64,000 nt of DNA from Rhabdonatronobacter sediminivivens (GTDB lineage Bacteria > Pseudomonadota > Alphaproteobacteria > Rhodobacterales > Rhodobacteraceae), in NCBI RefSeq assembly GCF_013415485.1, contig NZ_JACBXS010000005.1, positions 1 through 64,000 of the forward strand, read 5' to 3'. The notes under the pieces are model-generated. The model saw nothing but the letters and a program-made list of their open reading frames with translations. It was not told the DNA's origin and did no database searches. A program made the position numbers and the translations under genes. Numbering within the stretch: position 1 is the first letter of the stretch; the number at the start of each line of letters is the position of its first letter. Shown in pieces: positions 8,954 to 18,644 of this stretch.

Positions 8954-9021
8954 GCAGGGGGCGCTGCCCCCCGTCGCGCAAGCGCGACTCCCCCCGGAGT
9001 ATTTTCAGCAAGAAAATGCAG
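8954..9021. terminator. Double hairpin with intergenic repeat tail, copy B
   Basis: Between convergent genes lie two adjacent hairpins. The first is a GGGGGC/GCCCCC stem at about 8956-8970. The second is a perfect 7-bp GTCGCGC/GCGCGAC stem at 8973-8988. They are followed by GGAGTATTTTCAGCAAGAAAATG at about 8996-9018, split here as GGAGTATTTT plus CAGCAAGAAAATG. The layout suits bidirectional termination and matches the repeat at 4881-4936. Confidence 0.55.
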
Positions 9022-9045
9022 GATCAGGCGCCTTGACGCGACAGC

Positions 9046-9675
9046 TCAGCGGGGCGGCGGCACGCGCAAGGTGTGGCGGTCGCAGGCGCGGGCGGCGAGG
9101 CGCGCGTCGCAGGGGCGCGGGGTCAGGTCGCGGGTCAGGCACAGGCGCAGCTCGTCCAGCGCGCCTTGGCGGCAGGTGAGCACGAAGCTGTCCTCGGCGA
9201 GGGTGGCGTTGGCCGCAAGGATGGTCTTGCGCAGGGTTTCGGTGGCGATGCGCGGCAGGTCCTTTAGCGGGGGCAGGGCGACAGGGTCGCGCGCGCGGGC
9301 GGTCAGCGCGTAATAGTCGGGCGCGCTGAGCCCGCTGCAGCGCCCGTGCTTGTTCCACTGATGCCAGGCCGCGCCGCCCGAGCCGAAGAGCCCGGCCTGG
9401 GCGGCGGTCTGCGCGCGCGAGGGGTTTCGGTGCGGGGTCGGGCAGTATTCGGGCCAGGTGCCGTCGTCATTCTGCGGCCAGAGCCCGTGCACGCTCCACC
9501 CCACGCCCGCGCCGGGGGCGCAGGTGGGGGCGTCCCGCGCGTCGCCCTCGCGCGCGCACCAGGACGGGGTCCAGCTGAGCGCCAGCACGTAATAGTCGAA
9601 GCTGCCGCCCTGCGCGCCGCCGGGGGCCACCAGGATCAACAGGGCCGCCAGCGCCGCTGCCCGCAGATCACGCAT
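9046..9675 (-). CDS. Secreted ribonuclease T2 family protein
   Basis: Acid-type endoribonuclease that cleaves RNA through a 2',3'-cyclic phosphate. A Sec signal peptide occupies residues 1-23 (ending GGAQG), so the enzyme should be periplasmic or secreted. Both family active-site blocks are present: SVHGLWPQ near residue 62 and WHQWNKHGRC near residue 115. Four or more cysteines could form the usual disulfides. The ATG at 9675 has AAAGGA about 9 nt upstream; a longer start would spoil the signal peptide. It is monocistronic, convergent with the dehydrogenase gene, and its 5' end faces the TrcR gene. A nutrient-scavenging role is likely. Confidence 0.9.
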   Translation of the reverse strand: MRDLRAAALAALLILVAPGGAQGGSFDYYVLALSWTPSWCAREGDARDAPTCAPGAGVGWSVHGLWPQNDDGTWPEYCPTPHRNPSRAQTAAQAGLFGSGGAAWHQWNKHGRCSGLSAPDYYALTARARDPVALPPLKDLPRIATETLRKTILAANATLAEDSFVLTCRQGALDELRLCLTRDLTPRPCDARLAARACDRHTLRVPPPR

Positions 9676-9820
9676 TTTCGCTTTTCCTTTGCCGATCATC
9701 CGCGTATAACCCGCCCATTCCCCGAAAGCGAGGATCCGCGGGCCCCCCGCAGCCGTTTTCCCGGCGGAAGAAGGATATGCACACGCCCCATCCGGGCCCC
9801 GAGAGAGCAGGAGTGATCCG

Positions 9821-10594
9821 ATGTCGAAACCGCTGATGCCCAAGGCGACCGCCGTCTGGCTGGTGGACAATACCACGCTGAGCTTCAACCAGATCGCCGA
9901 TTTCTGCGGCCTGCATGAGCTGGAGGTGCAGGGCATCGCCGATGGCGATGTGGCCACCGGCGTCAAGGGGTTCGACCCTGTGGCCAACAATCAGCTGGAT
10001 GAAGTGGAGATCAAGCGCGCCGAGGCTGATCCGGCGCGCAAGCTGAAGCTGAAATACAACCCCGCCGCCCAAGGCGAGGAAAAGCGCCGCGGGCCGCGCT
10101 ACACGCCGCTGTCCAAGCGTCAGGACCGGCCGGCCTCGATCCTGTGGCTGGTCAAGTTCCACCCGGAACTGGCCGATGCGCAGATCCGCAAGCTGGTGGG
10201 CACCACCAACACCACCATCCAGGCGATCCGTGAGCGTACGCACTGGAATATCGCCAATATCCAGCCCATCGATCCGGTGGCGCTGGGCCTGTGCCGGCAG
10301 TCCGAACTGGATGCGGAGGTCCAGAAGGCCGCCCGCAAGAAGGCTGCCGAGGGTGAGGTCATGTCCGATGACGAGCGGCGCAAGCTGGTTTCGACCGAGC
10401 AATCGCTGGACATGCCGGCCGAGCCGAAGATCCCGGCCTCGATCGCGGGGCTGGAGAATTTCAGCCTGACAAAGGCTACCGAGGAGGAGGAAGAGCGCGA
10501 GCGTCCGGCCTCGGATTACGCGGATGCCGACAGTTTCTTCAACCTGCCCGAGGGCGAAGACGACGAGGACGAGGACGAGGACGACCGCCGCTGA
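9821..10594 (+). CDS. Cell cycle transcriptional regulator TrcR family protein (DUF1013)
   Basis: Alphaproteobacterial protein of PF06242, annotated in databases as TrcR, a regulator linked to the cell cycle. The N-terminal ~60 residues contain a helix-turn-helix-like segment (LSFNQIADFCGLHELEVQ). A second HTH-like segment lies near residue 125 (DAQIRKLVGTTNTTIQAI). The C-terminus (~225-257) is extremely acidic (runs of D and E). AGGAG lies 7 nt before the ATG. Residues are close to the conserved family pattern. It precedes pheT by 36 nt and may be cotranscribed with it. Confidence 0.88.
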   Translation: MSKPLMPKATAVWLVDNTTLSFNQIADFCGLHELEVQGIADGDVATGVKGFDPVANNQLDEVEIKRAEADPARKLKLKYNPAAQGEEKRRGPRYTPLSKRQDRPASILWLVKFHPELADAQIRKLVGTTNTTIQAIRERTHWNIANIQPIDPVALGLCRQSELDAEVQKAARKKAAEGEVMSDDERRKLVSTEQSLDMPAEPKIPASIAGLENFSLTKATEEEEERERPASDYADADSFFNLPEGEDDEDEDEDDRR

Positions 10595-10630
10595 GCCGCA
10601 GGGCGCACGGGTTAGGCAAGGAAGCGAGAC

Positions 10631-13048
10631 ATGAAATTCACCCTGTCCTGGCTGAAGGATCATCTGGAAACCGAGGCCTCCTTGGAGGCGATCCTGGAGG
10701 CGCTGACCGATCTGGGGCTGGAGGTCGAGGAGGTCAGCGACCCCGCCGCCACCCTGGGCGCCTTTCGCATCGCCCGCGTGATCGAGGCCGCGCCGCACCC
10801 CGATGCCGACCGCCTGCGCCTGTGCCGGGTGGAGGTGCGCGACGGGCCGGATGCGCCGCCAGAGGAGGTGCAGGTGGTCTGCGGCGCCCCCAATGCGCGC
10901 ACCGGGATGCTGGGCGTCTTTGCCCCCGTGGGCACCCATGTGCCCGGCACCGGGGTGGACCTGAAGCCCGGCGTGATCCGCGGCCAGGAAAGCAACGGGA
11001 TGCTGTGTTCGGAGCGCGAGCTGATGCTCTCGGACGACCATGAGGGCATCATCGACCTGCCGCAGGATGCGCCGCTGGGGGTGCGGTATATCGACTATGC
11101 GGGCCTGAATGACCCGATGATCTATATCAAGATCACGCCGAACCGCCCCGATGCGCTGGGTGTGCGCGGGGTGGCGCGGGATCTGGCGGCGCGCGGGCTG
11201 GGGCGGCTGAAGCCGCTGGACATCGCCCCCGTGCCGGGCAGCTTCGACAGCCCCATCGGCGTGAGCATCGACCCTGCGTTGAAGGACAAGGGCTGCCCGC
11301 TCTTTGCCGGGCGGGTGATCCGGGGGGTGAAGAACGGACCCTCGCCGGATTGGCTGCAAAAGCGGCTTCGCGCGATCGGGCTGCGGCCCATCTCGGCGCT
11401 GGTGGATATCACCAATTTCTTCACCTTTGATCTGAACCGCCCCCTGCATGTGTTCGATGCTGACAAGGTGCAGGGCGGGTTGCGCATCCATCCCGCCCAA
11501 GGGGGCGAGGAGCTGCTGGCGCTGGATGAAAAGACCTATGCGCTGGCGCCCGGGCAGATGGTGATTTCCGACGACACCGGCCCTGAAAGCATCGCCGGGA
11601 TCATGGGCGGCGAGCATTCGGGCTGCACCGAGGATACGGTGAACGTGTTCCTGGAATCCGCCTTCTGGGACCCGATCACCATCGCCGCCACGGGCCGCGC
11701 GCTGAAGATCAATTCGGACGCGCGGTATCGGTTTGAACGCGGGGTGGACCCGGAGTTCACCCTGCCGGGGTTGGAGCTGGCCACGCGCATGGTGCTGGAT
11801 ATATGCGGGGGGGAGGCCTCGGGCGTGGTGATGGATGGCGCGGTGCCCGATCATGCCCGCAGCTACCGCTTTGACCCGGCGGATGTGGGGCGGATCGTCG
11901 GCATGGACATCCCCGAGGCCGAACAGCGCGCCACCCTGGACGCGCTGGGCTTCCGGCTGGAGGGCGATCAGGCCCATCCGCCCAGCTGGCGCCCCGATAT
12001 CCTGGGCAGCGCCGATCTGGTCGAGGAAATCGCCCGCATCGCCTCGCTCTCGCGCCTGCAGGGGGCGCCCTTGCCGCGCGTGGCGCCGGGCGTGCCGCGC
12101 CCCATCCTGACGCCGCTGCAAAAGCGCGAAGGCGCGGCGCGGCGGCAGTTGGCGGCGCTGGGGTATAATGAATGCGTGACCTACAGCTTCATCGACCAGG
12201 CCTCGGCCGCGCTGTTTGGCGGCGGGGATGACAGCGTGATGCTGCAAAATCCGATCTCGTCCGAGATGAGCCACATGCGCCCGGACCTGCTGCCCGGCCT
12301 GTTGCAAGCGGCGGCGCGCAACCAGGCGCGCGGCGCCAAGGATCTGGCCCTGTTCGAGGTCGGCCCCGCGTTCTCGGGCGGTGAACCCGGCGAGCAGGCG
12401 ATCCACGCCACCGGGCTGCTGGTGGGTGCGGCGGCAGGGCGCGACCCCCATGGCAGCCTGCGCAGGGCCGATCTTTATGATGCCAAGGCCGATGCCGAGG
12501 CTGTTCTGGCCGCCATCGGCGCGCCTGAAAAGCTGCAGATCACCCGCGATGTGCCGGGCTGGTTCCATCCGGGCCGGTCCGGGCGGATCGGTCTGGGACC
12601 AAAGCTGGGGTTGGCGGTCTTTGGTGAATTGCACCCCAAGGTGCTGCGCGCCATGGATGTGAAGGGGCCGGCGGTGGCGTTTTCGGTCTGGCTGGAGAAC
12701 CCGCCCCAGCCGCGCAAGCGCAGCCTGGCGCGCCCGGCGCTGCAGGCCAGCGACCTGCAACCGGTGGAGCGGGATTTCGCCTTTGTGCTGGATGCGCAGG
12801 TTGAAGCCGCGGCGGTGGTCAATGCTGCTGCCGGGGCCGACAAGGCGCTGATCGACGGGGTGCGCGTGTTCGATGAGTTCACCGGCGAGGCCGCCAGCGC
12901 CCAGATGGGCGAGGGGCGCAAGTCGCTGGCCATTACCGTGCGCCTGCAACCCCGCCAACGCACCCTGACCGAGGCCGAGATCGAAGCCGTCAGCGACAAG
13001 ATCGTGGCAAAGGTGCAAAAGGCCACGGGGGGTGTGCTGCGCGGCTGA
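10631..13048 (+). CDS. pheT: Phenylalanine--tRNA ligase beta subunit
   Basis: Large subunit of the heterotetrameric phenylalanyl-tRNA synthetase, 805 aa, full length. The N-terminal tRNA-binding domain lies at ~40-155, B3/4 editing domain at ~215-390, B5 at ~400-470, the catalytic-like core at ~485-690, and a C-terminal FDX-ACB anticodon-binding domain at ~710-805. AAGGA precedes the ATG by 8 nt. The alpha subunit gene pheS is not adjacent, so the usual pheST operon is split here. Confidence 0.97.
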   Translation: MKFTLSWLKDHLETEASLEAILEALTDLGLEVEEVSDPAATLGAFRIARVIEAAPHPDADRLRLCRVEVRDGPDAPPEEVQVVCGAPNARTGMLGVFAPVGTHVPGTGVDLKPGVIRGQESNGMLCSERELMLSDDHEGIIDLPQDAPLGVRYIDYAGLNDPMIYIKITPNRPDALGVRGVARDLAARGLGRLKPLDIAPVPGSFDSPIGVSIDPALKDKGCPLFAGRVIRGVKNGPSPDWLQKRLRAIGLRPISALVDITNFFTFDLNRPLHVFDADKVQGGLRIHPAQGGEELLALDEKTYALAPGQMVISDDTGPESIAGIMGGEHSGCTEDTVNVFLESAFWDPITIAATGRALKINSDARYRFERGVDPEFTLPGLELATRMVLDICGGEASGVVMDGAVPDHARSYRFDPADVGRIVGMDIPEAEQRATLDALGFRLEGDQAHPPSWRPDILGSADLVEEIARIASLSRLQGAPLPRVAPGVPRPILTPLQKREGAARRQLAALGYNECVTYSFIDQASAALFGGGDDSVMLQNPISSEMSHMRPDLLPGLLQAAARNQARGAKDLALFEVGPAFSGGEPGEQAIHATGLLVGAAAGRDPHGSLRRADLYDAKADAEAVLAAIGAPEKLQITRDVPGWFHPGRSGRIGLGPKLGLAVFGELHPKVLRAMDVKGPAVAFSVWLENPPQPRKRSLARPALQASDLQPVERDFAFVLDAQVEAAAVVNAAAGADKALIDGVRVFDEFTGEAASAQMGEGRKSLAITVRLQPRQRTLTEAEIEAVSDKIVAKVQKATGGVLRG

Positions 13049-13055
13049 GCCGGGC

Positions 13056-13964
13056 TCAGCGCACCGCGCCCAGTTCGATCAGCACCGCCCCGGCGGCGAT
13101 CATAGACATCAGCACCAGCCTGCGCGAGCCGACCTTATCGCGCAGGATGAACCAGCCGATGAGCGCGGCAAACACGGTAGAGGTCTCGCGCAGGGCCGCG
13201 GCCTCGCCGACCTTGCCGACCAGCGTGGCCAGCATGATGCCGCCAAAGCTGACATAGCCCACCACCGCGCCCACCGCGCCCCGGATCATCAGCGGACCCG
13301 GCGCGGGCTTGTGCGTCATGCGCCGGTAGCGCAGCCAGGCCAGAATCGGAAAATCCAGCGAGGTGATGAAGAAGAACCACACCAGGAAATGCAGCGGGTC
13401 CGGCGCGCGGCGGATCGCGGCGGCGTCGAATGTGGTGTAGGCGGCCACCATCACACCCCCCGCCACCGCCCAGGCCAGCCCGATCTTGAGCGCGCGCAGG
13501 TCCAGCTTTTCCTCGGCCAGGTTGCGCAGGGCCAGCAGCAGGATCCCCCCCGAAAGGCACGCCAGCCCCAGCCATTGCAGCGCGCTGTAGCGTTCGGCAA
13601 AGATGACCATGGCCGCCAGCACGGTGATCAGCGGCCCGATCCCGCGCACCACCGGATAGACCACGGTAAAGGCCGCGCGCTCATAGGCCAGCGCGATGGA
13701 GACCTTGTAGCTGAAATGCAGCGCCAGCGCGCCCAGCAGCCACAGCCACATCTCGCCCGAGGGCCAGGGCAGCAGCAACAGCGCGATCGGGGCCGAGTAG
13801 ATGGCGAACCACAGGTCCATCGCCCCGCGTGACAGCCAAGGATCATGCGCGCCCTTCTGCATGGCCCCGAACACCGCATGGGCAAAGGCCGAGATCAGCG
13901 CCAGCACCGTGGCCAGCGCCGCGCCCTCGGGCGTTCCGGCGATGGAGAGCAGCCAGTCGCTCAT
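13056..13964 (-). CDS. EamA/DMT family transporter
   Basis: Inner-membrane carrier of the drug/metabolite transporter superfamily. The 302-residue product has about ten hydrophobic segments in two homologous halves, each an EamA domain (residues ~15-140 and ~155-300). It is convergent with pheT, the two stops being only a few bases apart. Members export amino acids, metabolites or drugs; the substrate here cannot be told. Confidence 0.87.
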   Translation of the reverse strand: MSDWLLSIAGTPEGAALATVLALISAFAHAVFGAMQKGAHDPWLSRGAMDLWFAIYSAPIALLLLPWPSGEMWLWLLGALALHFSYKVSIALAYERAAFTVVYPVVRGIGPLITVLAAMVIFAERYSALQWLGLACLSGGILLLALRNLAEEKLDLRALKIGLAWAVAGGVMVAAYTTFDAAAIRRAPDPLHFLVWFFFITSLDFPILAWLRYRRMTHKPAPGPLMIRGAVGAVVGYVSFGGIMLATLVGKVGEAAALRETSTVFAALIGWFILRDKVGSRRLVLMSMIAAGAVLIELGAVR

Positions 13965-14077
13965 GGCACGGCAGGCGGCCAGGGTCGCGGCACGGTCACA
14001 ACAGGGCCCCTCTGGTCGGATCGGTGACTCGCTTCACATATTCACCAATCCGGGGGCAGGGGCAAGGTCAGGCGCGC

Positions 14078-15811
14078 TCAGGGGTCGGGGTTGGGGGGCG
14101 GGGTGTAGCTGTCGGGGTTGTCCTGCCAGTTGCGCCATTCGGTGTCGAAGTCGTGGTCTTCGAAGTCCGGCAATTCCCAGTCGGGCCAGTGGTCGGGCTT
14201 GGCGATGCCCTCGGGCCGGATCACGCTGGCATCGCCGAAGCATGATCTGACCTGTTCCTCGGACAAGGGCACTGACGAATAATCCACCCATCTCAAAGCA
14301 GCACCTCTGAGAGTAGCCGCGCTGAGAGAGGTGGAACTGTCCATCCGCGCCCCCCAGAGGACCGCCCCCTCCATCCGCGCCCGCTTGAGGTCCGCCCCCT
14401 CCATCCGCGCCCCGCTGAGGTCCGCCCCCTCCATCCGCGCCATCCCGAGGAGCGCTCCCTCCATCCGCGCCAACAGAAGGACCGCCCCCTCCATCCGCGC
14501 CCACTCGAGGCCCGCCCCCTCCATCCGCGCCCACTCGAGGTCCGCCCCCTCCATCCGCGCCCCCCTGAGGCTCGCACCCTCCATCCGCGCCCCCCTGAGG
14601 CCCGCCCCCTCCATCCGCGCGTGCGAGAGGTCCGCCCCCTCCATCCGCGCCAGCGTGAGGTCCGCCCCCTCCATCCGCGCCTGCGAGAGGTCCGCCCCCT
14701 CCATCCGCGTGCCGTCAAGCCGTGCACCGGAAAACACCGCGTCCGACCCGTCGGGCTGTTTTGCGGCCATATCCGCGCCTTGCAGATTGGCGCCGCGCAG
14801 GTCCAGCCGATAGCCACGATAGGCCCGGAGCGTGGATTTCCACGCGTCCAGACCGGCCTTGAACGCCTCCAGCGTTTCCGGACCCAGCGGGTCTTCGCCG
14901 GGATCATCGGGCAGGCGCTTGAAATCCGCATCAAAGGGCCAGGCCGTGGCTGATGTCGGGGCGTCGGGCCATGCAGCCTCGACCCGCCGCTGGTCGGCGC
15001 TGCGCCGCCCGATCACGGTCAGCGCCAATTGCACATCGGCGCGGGGCTTGGGCAGGCTTTCCGCCCATTGCCGCGCCAGCGGGCCACCTTCAGCCTTGAA
15101 CCGCGCCTTCCGCAGTTCCAGATACGCCGCGCGTTCTTCCTCACTCGCGTCGTCCTTCAGTGGCTGCCAGTCAGCCAGCGGGAAATCCACCGGCTTTCGC
15201 GCATTCGAGTTCTCGCGGATATAGGCGCAGAGGATTTCCATCACCCGAACATGGTCGCGGCCGTTGTCATGGCGGGTGCTGTCCTGCGCGATGCGTTCCA
15301 GCGACAGGATCGCGCCGATGCGGACCTCGATATTGGGTTCCGAGGTCTCCTGCGTCTCGCCCTCCACGATCTTCCTGACGACCTTCTCGGCCCCCAGCTG
15401 CTCCACTGCCGCCGTGATCCGGTCGGTCATGTGGCCTTCCTTCTGGAAGGTCACGGTCTGATGCCGCAGCACCGTCCCCCAGATCACGAAAGGCGCACCC
15501 AGCAGCGCCGCGATCAGCGCGCCGAGGCCGAGCGAGCTATACCCCTCCAGCGCGATGGGCGACTCGGTCCCCGAGAACACCAGCCACAGCGCCCAGAGCG
15601 TGCCACTCAGGATCAGCAGCCAGATCGGCGCATAGACCCAGCCGAAGGCCTGCAAGGCGCGGGACAGCGGGTCGCGGTCGGTTTTCCGCTCCGCACCATC
15701 GAGGATCAGGAACATCACGCCGGTCAGCACCGCGATGAGGAGTGCCAGCGCCAGCACGCCGAGCCCCTGCTGCGTCATCGGCAGGGTGAGTGTTATCCGC
15801 TCGTCGCCCAT
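14078..15811 (-). CDS. Membrane-anchored pentapeptide-repeat protein
   Basis: A 577-residue protein in three parts. Residues ~12-115 hold three hydrophobic spans. A cytoplasmic linker of ~220 residues follows. From about residue 335 to 495 a right-handed beta-helix is expected, built of pentapeptide repeats A(D/N)LXX. Its core is twelve nearly identical ten-residue units of the form ARMEGADLxx. The C-terminal ~85 residues are acidic and rich in W and D. The start at 15811 has GAGGG 8 nt upstream; the open frame upstream is not needed. Pentapeptide helices can mimic DNA or mediate protein contacts, but no precise function is recognised. It is divergent from proS. Confidence 0.8.
   Translation of the reverse strand: MGDERITLTLPMTQQGLGVLALALLIAVLTGVMFLILDGAERKTDRDPLSRALQAFGWVYAPIWLLILSGTLWALWLVFSGTESPIALEGYSSLGLGALIAALLGAPFVIWGTVLRHQTVTFQKEGHMTDRITAAVEQLGAEKVVRKIVEGETQETSEPNIEVRIGAILSLERIAQDSTRHDNGRDHVRVMEILCAYIRENSNARKPVDFPLADWQPLKDDASEEERAAYLELRKARFKAEGGPLARQWAESLPKPRADVQLALTVIGRRSADQRRVEAAWPDAPTSATAWPFDADFKRLPDDPGEDPLGPETLEAFKAGLDAWKSTLRAYRGYRLDLRGANLQGADMAAKQPDGSDAVFSGARLDGTRMEGADLSQARMEGADLTLARMEGADLSHARMEGAGLRGARMEGASLRGARMEGADLEWARMEGAGLEWARMEGAVLLLARMEGALLGMARMEGADLSGARMEGADLKRARMEGAVLWGARMDSSTSLSAATLRGAALRWVDYSSVPLSEEQVRSCFGDASVIRPEGIAKPDHWPDWELPDFEDHDFDTEWRNWQDNPDSYTPPPNPDP
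14341..14700. repeat. Twelve tandem 30-bp coding repeats
   Basis: Twelve head-to-tail 30-bp units lie inside the pentapeptide-repeat gene. Each holds the same 10-base block (CCATCCGCGC on the plus strand) and near-identical flanks, with variation mainly in the two codons that follow the ADL triplet. The DNA identity is greater than protein constraint alone requires, pointing to recent unit duplication or gene conversion. Confidence 0.95.
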
Positions 15812-15953
15812 GCATATGTCCCTCAATAAATACCTGCGCGCCAGCCTAGGCCCAAAGACCCCCGCCGGGCAACGGCTTGTCCATGCAGACCCGCCTTGCC
15901 CCGGGGCGCGCTCTCGCCTAAACCCGGGCGCAGTGCCACCAATGGGGTGAAAG

Positions 15954-17297
15954 ATGCGCCTGACCCGATACTTCCTGCCCGTGCTCAAGGAAACGCCCGC
16001 CGAGGCGCAGATCGTCAGCCACCGGCTGATGCTGCGGGCGGGGATGATCAAGCAGGCCTCGGCGGGGATCTATTCCTGGCTGCCGCTGGGCTATCGCGTG
16101 CTGCGCCGGATCGAGGAGATCGTCCATCAGGAGCAGACCCGCGCGGGCCATATCCCCATGCTGATGCCGACCCTGCAATCGGCCGATCTGTGGCGCGAAA
16201 GCGGGCGCTATGACGATTATGGCGAGGAGATGCTGCGCATCAAGGACCGCCACGGGCGCGACATCCTCTATGGGCCGACGAATGAGGAGCTGATCACCGA
16301 TATCTTCCGCGCCCATGTGGGCAGCTACCGCGACCTGCCGCTGACGCTCTATCACATCCAGTGGAAGTTCCGCGATGAGATCCGCCCCCGTTTCGGCGTC
16401 ATGCGCGGGCGCGAGTTCCTGATGAAGGACGGCTATAATTTTGACGTGGACAAGGACGCAGCACTGCACGCCTATAACCGGCATCTGGTGAGCTACCTGC
16501 GGACCTATGAGCGGATGGGCCTGCAGGCGATCCCCATGCGCGCCGATGGCGGGCCGATCGGCGGGGATTACACGCATGAATTCCTGGTGCTGGCCGAGAC
16601 GGGCGAGTCCGAGGTCTTCTATGACAGCGCCATCACCGATCTGCGGTTCGGCGACCGCGCGGTGGATTTCGATAGTGTGGCCGAATGTCAGGCGGTGCTG
16701 GAGGAGTTCACCAGCCGCTACGCCCGCACCGATGAAACCCATGATGAGGGCGTGTTTCACGCCCAGGTCCCCGAGGATCGCCGCCGCAGTGCGCGCGGGA
16801 TCGAAGTGGGGCAGATCTTCTATTTCGGCACCAAGTATTCCGACGCCATGGGCGCCACGGTGGTCAACCCTGACGGCCAGCGCGTGCCGGTGCATATGGG
16901 CAGCCACGGGATCGGCGTCAGCCGCCTGCTGGGCGCGATCATCGAGGCGAGCCACGATGACAAGGGCATCATCTGGCCCGAGGGCGTGACACCCTTCCAC
17001 GCCGGGATCGTGAACCTGAAACAGGGCGACGCGGCGGCGGATGCGGCCTGTGAGGGGCTGTATGCGGCGCTGCGCGCGAAAGGGCTGGAGCCGCTCTATG
17101 ATGACCGAGAGGAGCGCGCGGGCGCGAAATTCGCCACCATGGACCTGATCGGCCTGCCGTGGCGGATCACCGTGGGGCCGCGCGGGCTGGCCAAGGGCGT
17201 GGTGGAACTGACCAGCCGCCGGACGGGCGAGAGCGAGGAGCTCTCGCCCGAGGCCGCGGTGGACCGGCTGGCGCAGGTCTACGCCGCCCACCCCTGA
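15954..17297 (+). CDS. proS: Proline--tRNA ligase
   Basis: Class II synthetase charging tRNA-Pro, 447 aa, of the short alphaproteobacterial (ProS type 2) form that lacks the large editing insertion. Motif 1-like residues occur near 45-75, motif 2 around residue 140 ([16 protein letters not shown]), and motif 3 near 320 ([13 protein letters not shown]). The anticodon-binding domain occupies ~345-447. GGGGTGAAAG precedes the ATG. Repeat-protein genes flank it on both sides, and a decayed copy of its last ~220 bp lies at 18825-19048. Confidence 0.97.
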   Translation: MRLTRYFLPVLKETPAEAQIVSHRLMLRAGMIKQASAGIYSWLPLGYRVLRRIEEIVHQEQTRAGHIPMLMPTLQSADLWRESGRYDDYGEEMLRIKDRHGRDILYGPTNEELITDIFRAHVGSYRDLPLTLYHIQWKFRDEIRPRFGVMRGREFLMKDGYNFDVDKDAALHAYNRHLVSYLRTYERMGLQAIPMRADGGPIGGDYTHEFLVLAETGESEVFYDSAITDLRFGDRAVDFDSVAECQAVLEEFTSRYARTDETHDEGVFHAQVPEDRRRSARGIEVGQIFYFGTKYSDAMGATVVNPDGQRVPVHMGSHGIGVSRLLGAIIEASHDDKGIIWPEGVTPFHAGIVNLKQGDAAADAACEGLYAALRAKGLEPLYDDREERAGAKFATMDLIGLPWRITVGPRGLAKGVVELTSRRTGESEELSPEAAVDRLAQVYAAHP

Positions 17298-17303
17298 GGG
17301 CGG

Positions 17304-18644
17304 TCACAGGTCGGGGAAGGCCTCGGCCAGACCGGGCAGGTCCGGGTGATCGGGGGCATGTTCACGCAGGTGTCGCAGGGTGTTCCCGGCCGCGATGCGG
17401 GTGTTCGGGTGGGCATCGCCCAGCGTCTCGCAAAAAATCCCCAGCGCCTCCGGATAGAGCGGCGTTGCCTCCCCCGCCCGCCCCGTCGCCTCCAGCAGCC
17501 CGGCGAGGTTGTGGAGGGTGGCCGCCACAGCCGGGTGGCGGGGGCCCAGTGCCTCGCGCCTGATCTCCAGCGCCTCGCGGTAGAGCGGTTCTGCCTCGGC
17601 AATGCGACTCATGTCCTCCAGCAAAGCGGCGAGGTTATTGAGGGTGTGCGCCACATCCGGGTGGCCTGGACCGAGCGTCTCGCGGCCAATCTCCAGCGCC
17701 TCGCGTAAGAGAGGTTTTGCCTCGTCCAATTGCCCCGTCGCCCTCAGTAACACAGCAAGATTAGCTAGGCTTCTCCACACATTAACGTGTCGCGAACCGA
17801 GCCTCTCGCGGTCGATCTCAAGCGCCTCGCGGGAAAGTGATTCGGCCTCATCATACCGCCCCGTCGCCACCAACAGCCCAGCGAGGTTGCTGAGCCGAAC
17901 CGCCAAATCTCGGTGGCGCGGGTCCAGTGTCTCGCGGCTAATCTCCACGGCATGCCGGTAGAGCGGTTCGGCCTCGGCGAAGCGACCCTCTGCCTGCAAG
18001 GTTATCGCGTGTGCATTCAGCGCCGCGCCAAGTTGAAGCTGGTCGTTGCCGTTGCGGGCGAGGCCCAGCAAGTCTTCGCTGTAGCGCAGCGCCGCGCCAA
18101 AATCCCCCGCGCGCCAGACGAATTCCGAGGCCTTGAGCAGGTGGTCGAAACTTGGATCCAGCTCAGCCGCCCGAGCGTAGTGGCGCGCGGCGTCGGCCCA
18201 GTCCACCCGCCCCTCGGCGATCTCGCCCAGGCCGTATTCAGCGCGGGCCGCGCGCTGGACGGCGAGCGCCTCGCGGGCCACGATCTCGGCGAAGATCGCC
18301 TCGGCCTGATCGGTCTCGCCCCGGCGCAGGGCGTCGATGGCCGATTGCAGGCGTTCTGCACCCAGGTCGTCCCCCTCGTGGATCAGCTTTTCCTCCAGAT
18401 CGGCCAGGCGCTGGCGCTCGGCCTCGAAGGCGCCTTCGGGGTCATTGATCTGGCGGGTCAGTTCGTCGATGCGGGCCTGCAGCCGGGCGCGTTCCTCCAC
18501 CACATCGGTGCGGTCGAGTTCGGCCAGAATCCCGGCCTTCAACGCGCGCCGGATGCGGATGAAATCGGGGATGGTCAGCCGGGTCTGGGAGTCAGGGTTG
18601 GTCAGTTCGACCTGAAGCGGCGCAGGCGTGCGCCAGCGCGCCAC
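17304..18644 (-). CDS. TPR (kinesin-light-chain-like) protein, N-terminally interrupted
   Basis: From the GTG at 18644 the product is 446 aa. Residues ~10-45 form a conserved-looking region (IPDFIRIRRALKAGI), followed by a coiled-coil-like stretch (~45-90) and irregular TPRs (~95-200). Five regular 42-residue kinesin-light-chain-type TPRs lie at ~205-414. The frame continues upstream through a single TAA at 18687-18689 into an ATG-initiated membrane segment at 18758, so the intact gene was probably longer. Whether the GTG works as a start is unknown; no good ribosome binding site precedes it. The function is a protein-interaction scaffold, partner unknown. Bases 17700-17900 are noticeably AT-richer than the neighbourhood. 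Confidence 0.72.
   Translation of the reverse strand: MARWRTPAPLQVELTNPDSQTRLTIPDFIRIRRALKAGILAELDRTDVVEERARLQARIDELTRQINDPEGAFEAERQRLADLEEKLIHEGDDLGAERLQSAIDALRRGETDQAEAIFAEIVAREALAVQRAARAEYGLGEIAEGRVDWADAARHYARAAELDPSFDHLLKASEFVWRAGDFGAALRYSEDLLGLARNGNDQLQLGAALNAHAITLQAEGRFAEAEPLYRHAVEISRETLDPRHRDLAVRLSNLAGLLVATGRYDEAESLSREALEIDRERLGSRHVNVWRSLANLAVLLRATGQLDEAKPLLREALEIGRETLGPGHPDVAHTLNNLAALLEDMSRIAEAEPLYREALEIRREALGPRHPAVAATLHNLAGLLEATGRAGEATPLYPEALGIFCETLGDAHPNTRIAAGNTLRHLREHAPDHPDLPGLAEAFPDL

Noticed and set aside
9668-13018. 1116-codon minus-strand open frame opposite pheT and trcR
   Set aside because: It lies antisense to pheT and trcR, both certain by motif, and has low-complexity GC-driven composition.
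14341-14700. 30-bp periodic array resembling a CRISPR
   Set aside because: There are no unique spacers; units are contiguous, a multiple of three, and encode regular pentapeptide repeats in a long gene.
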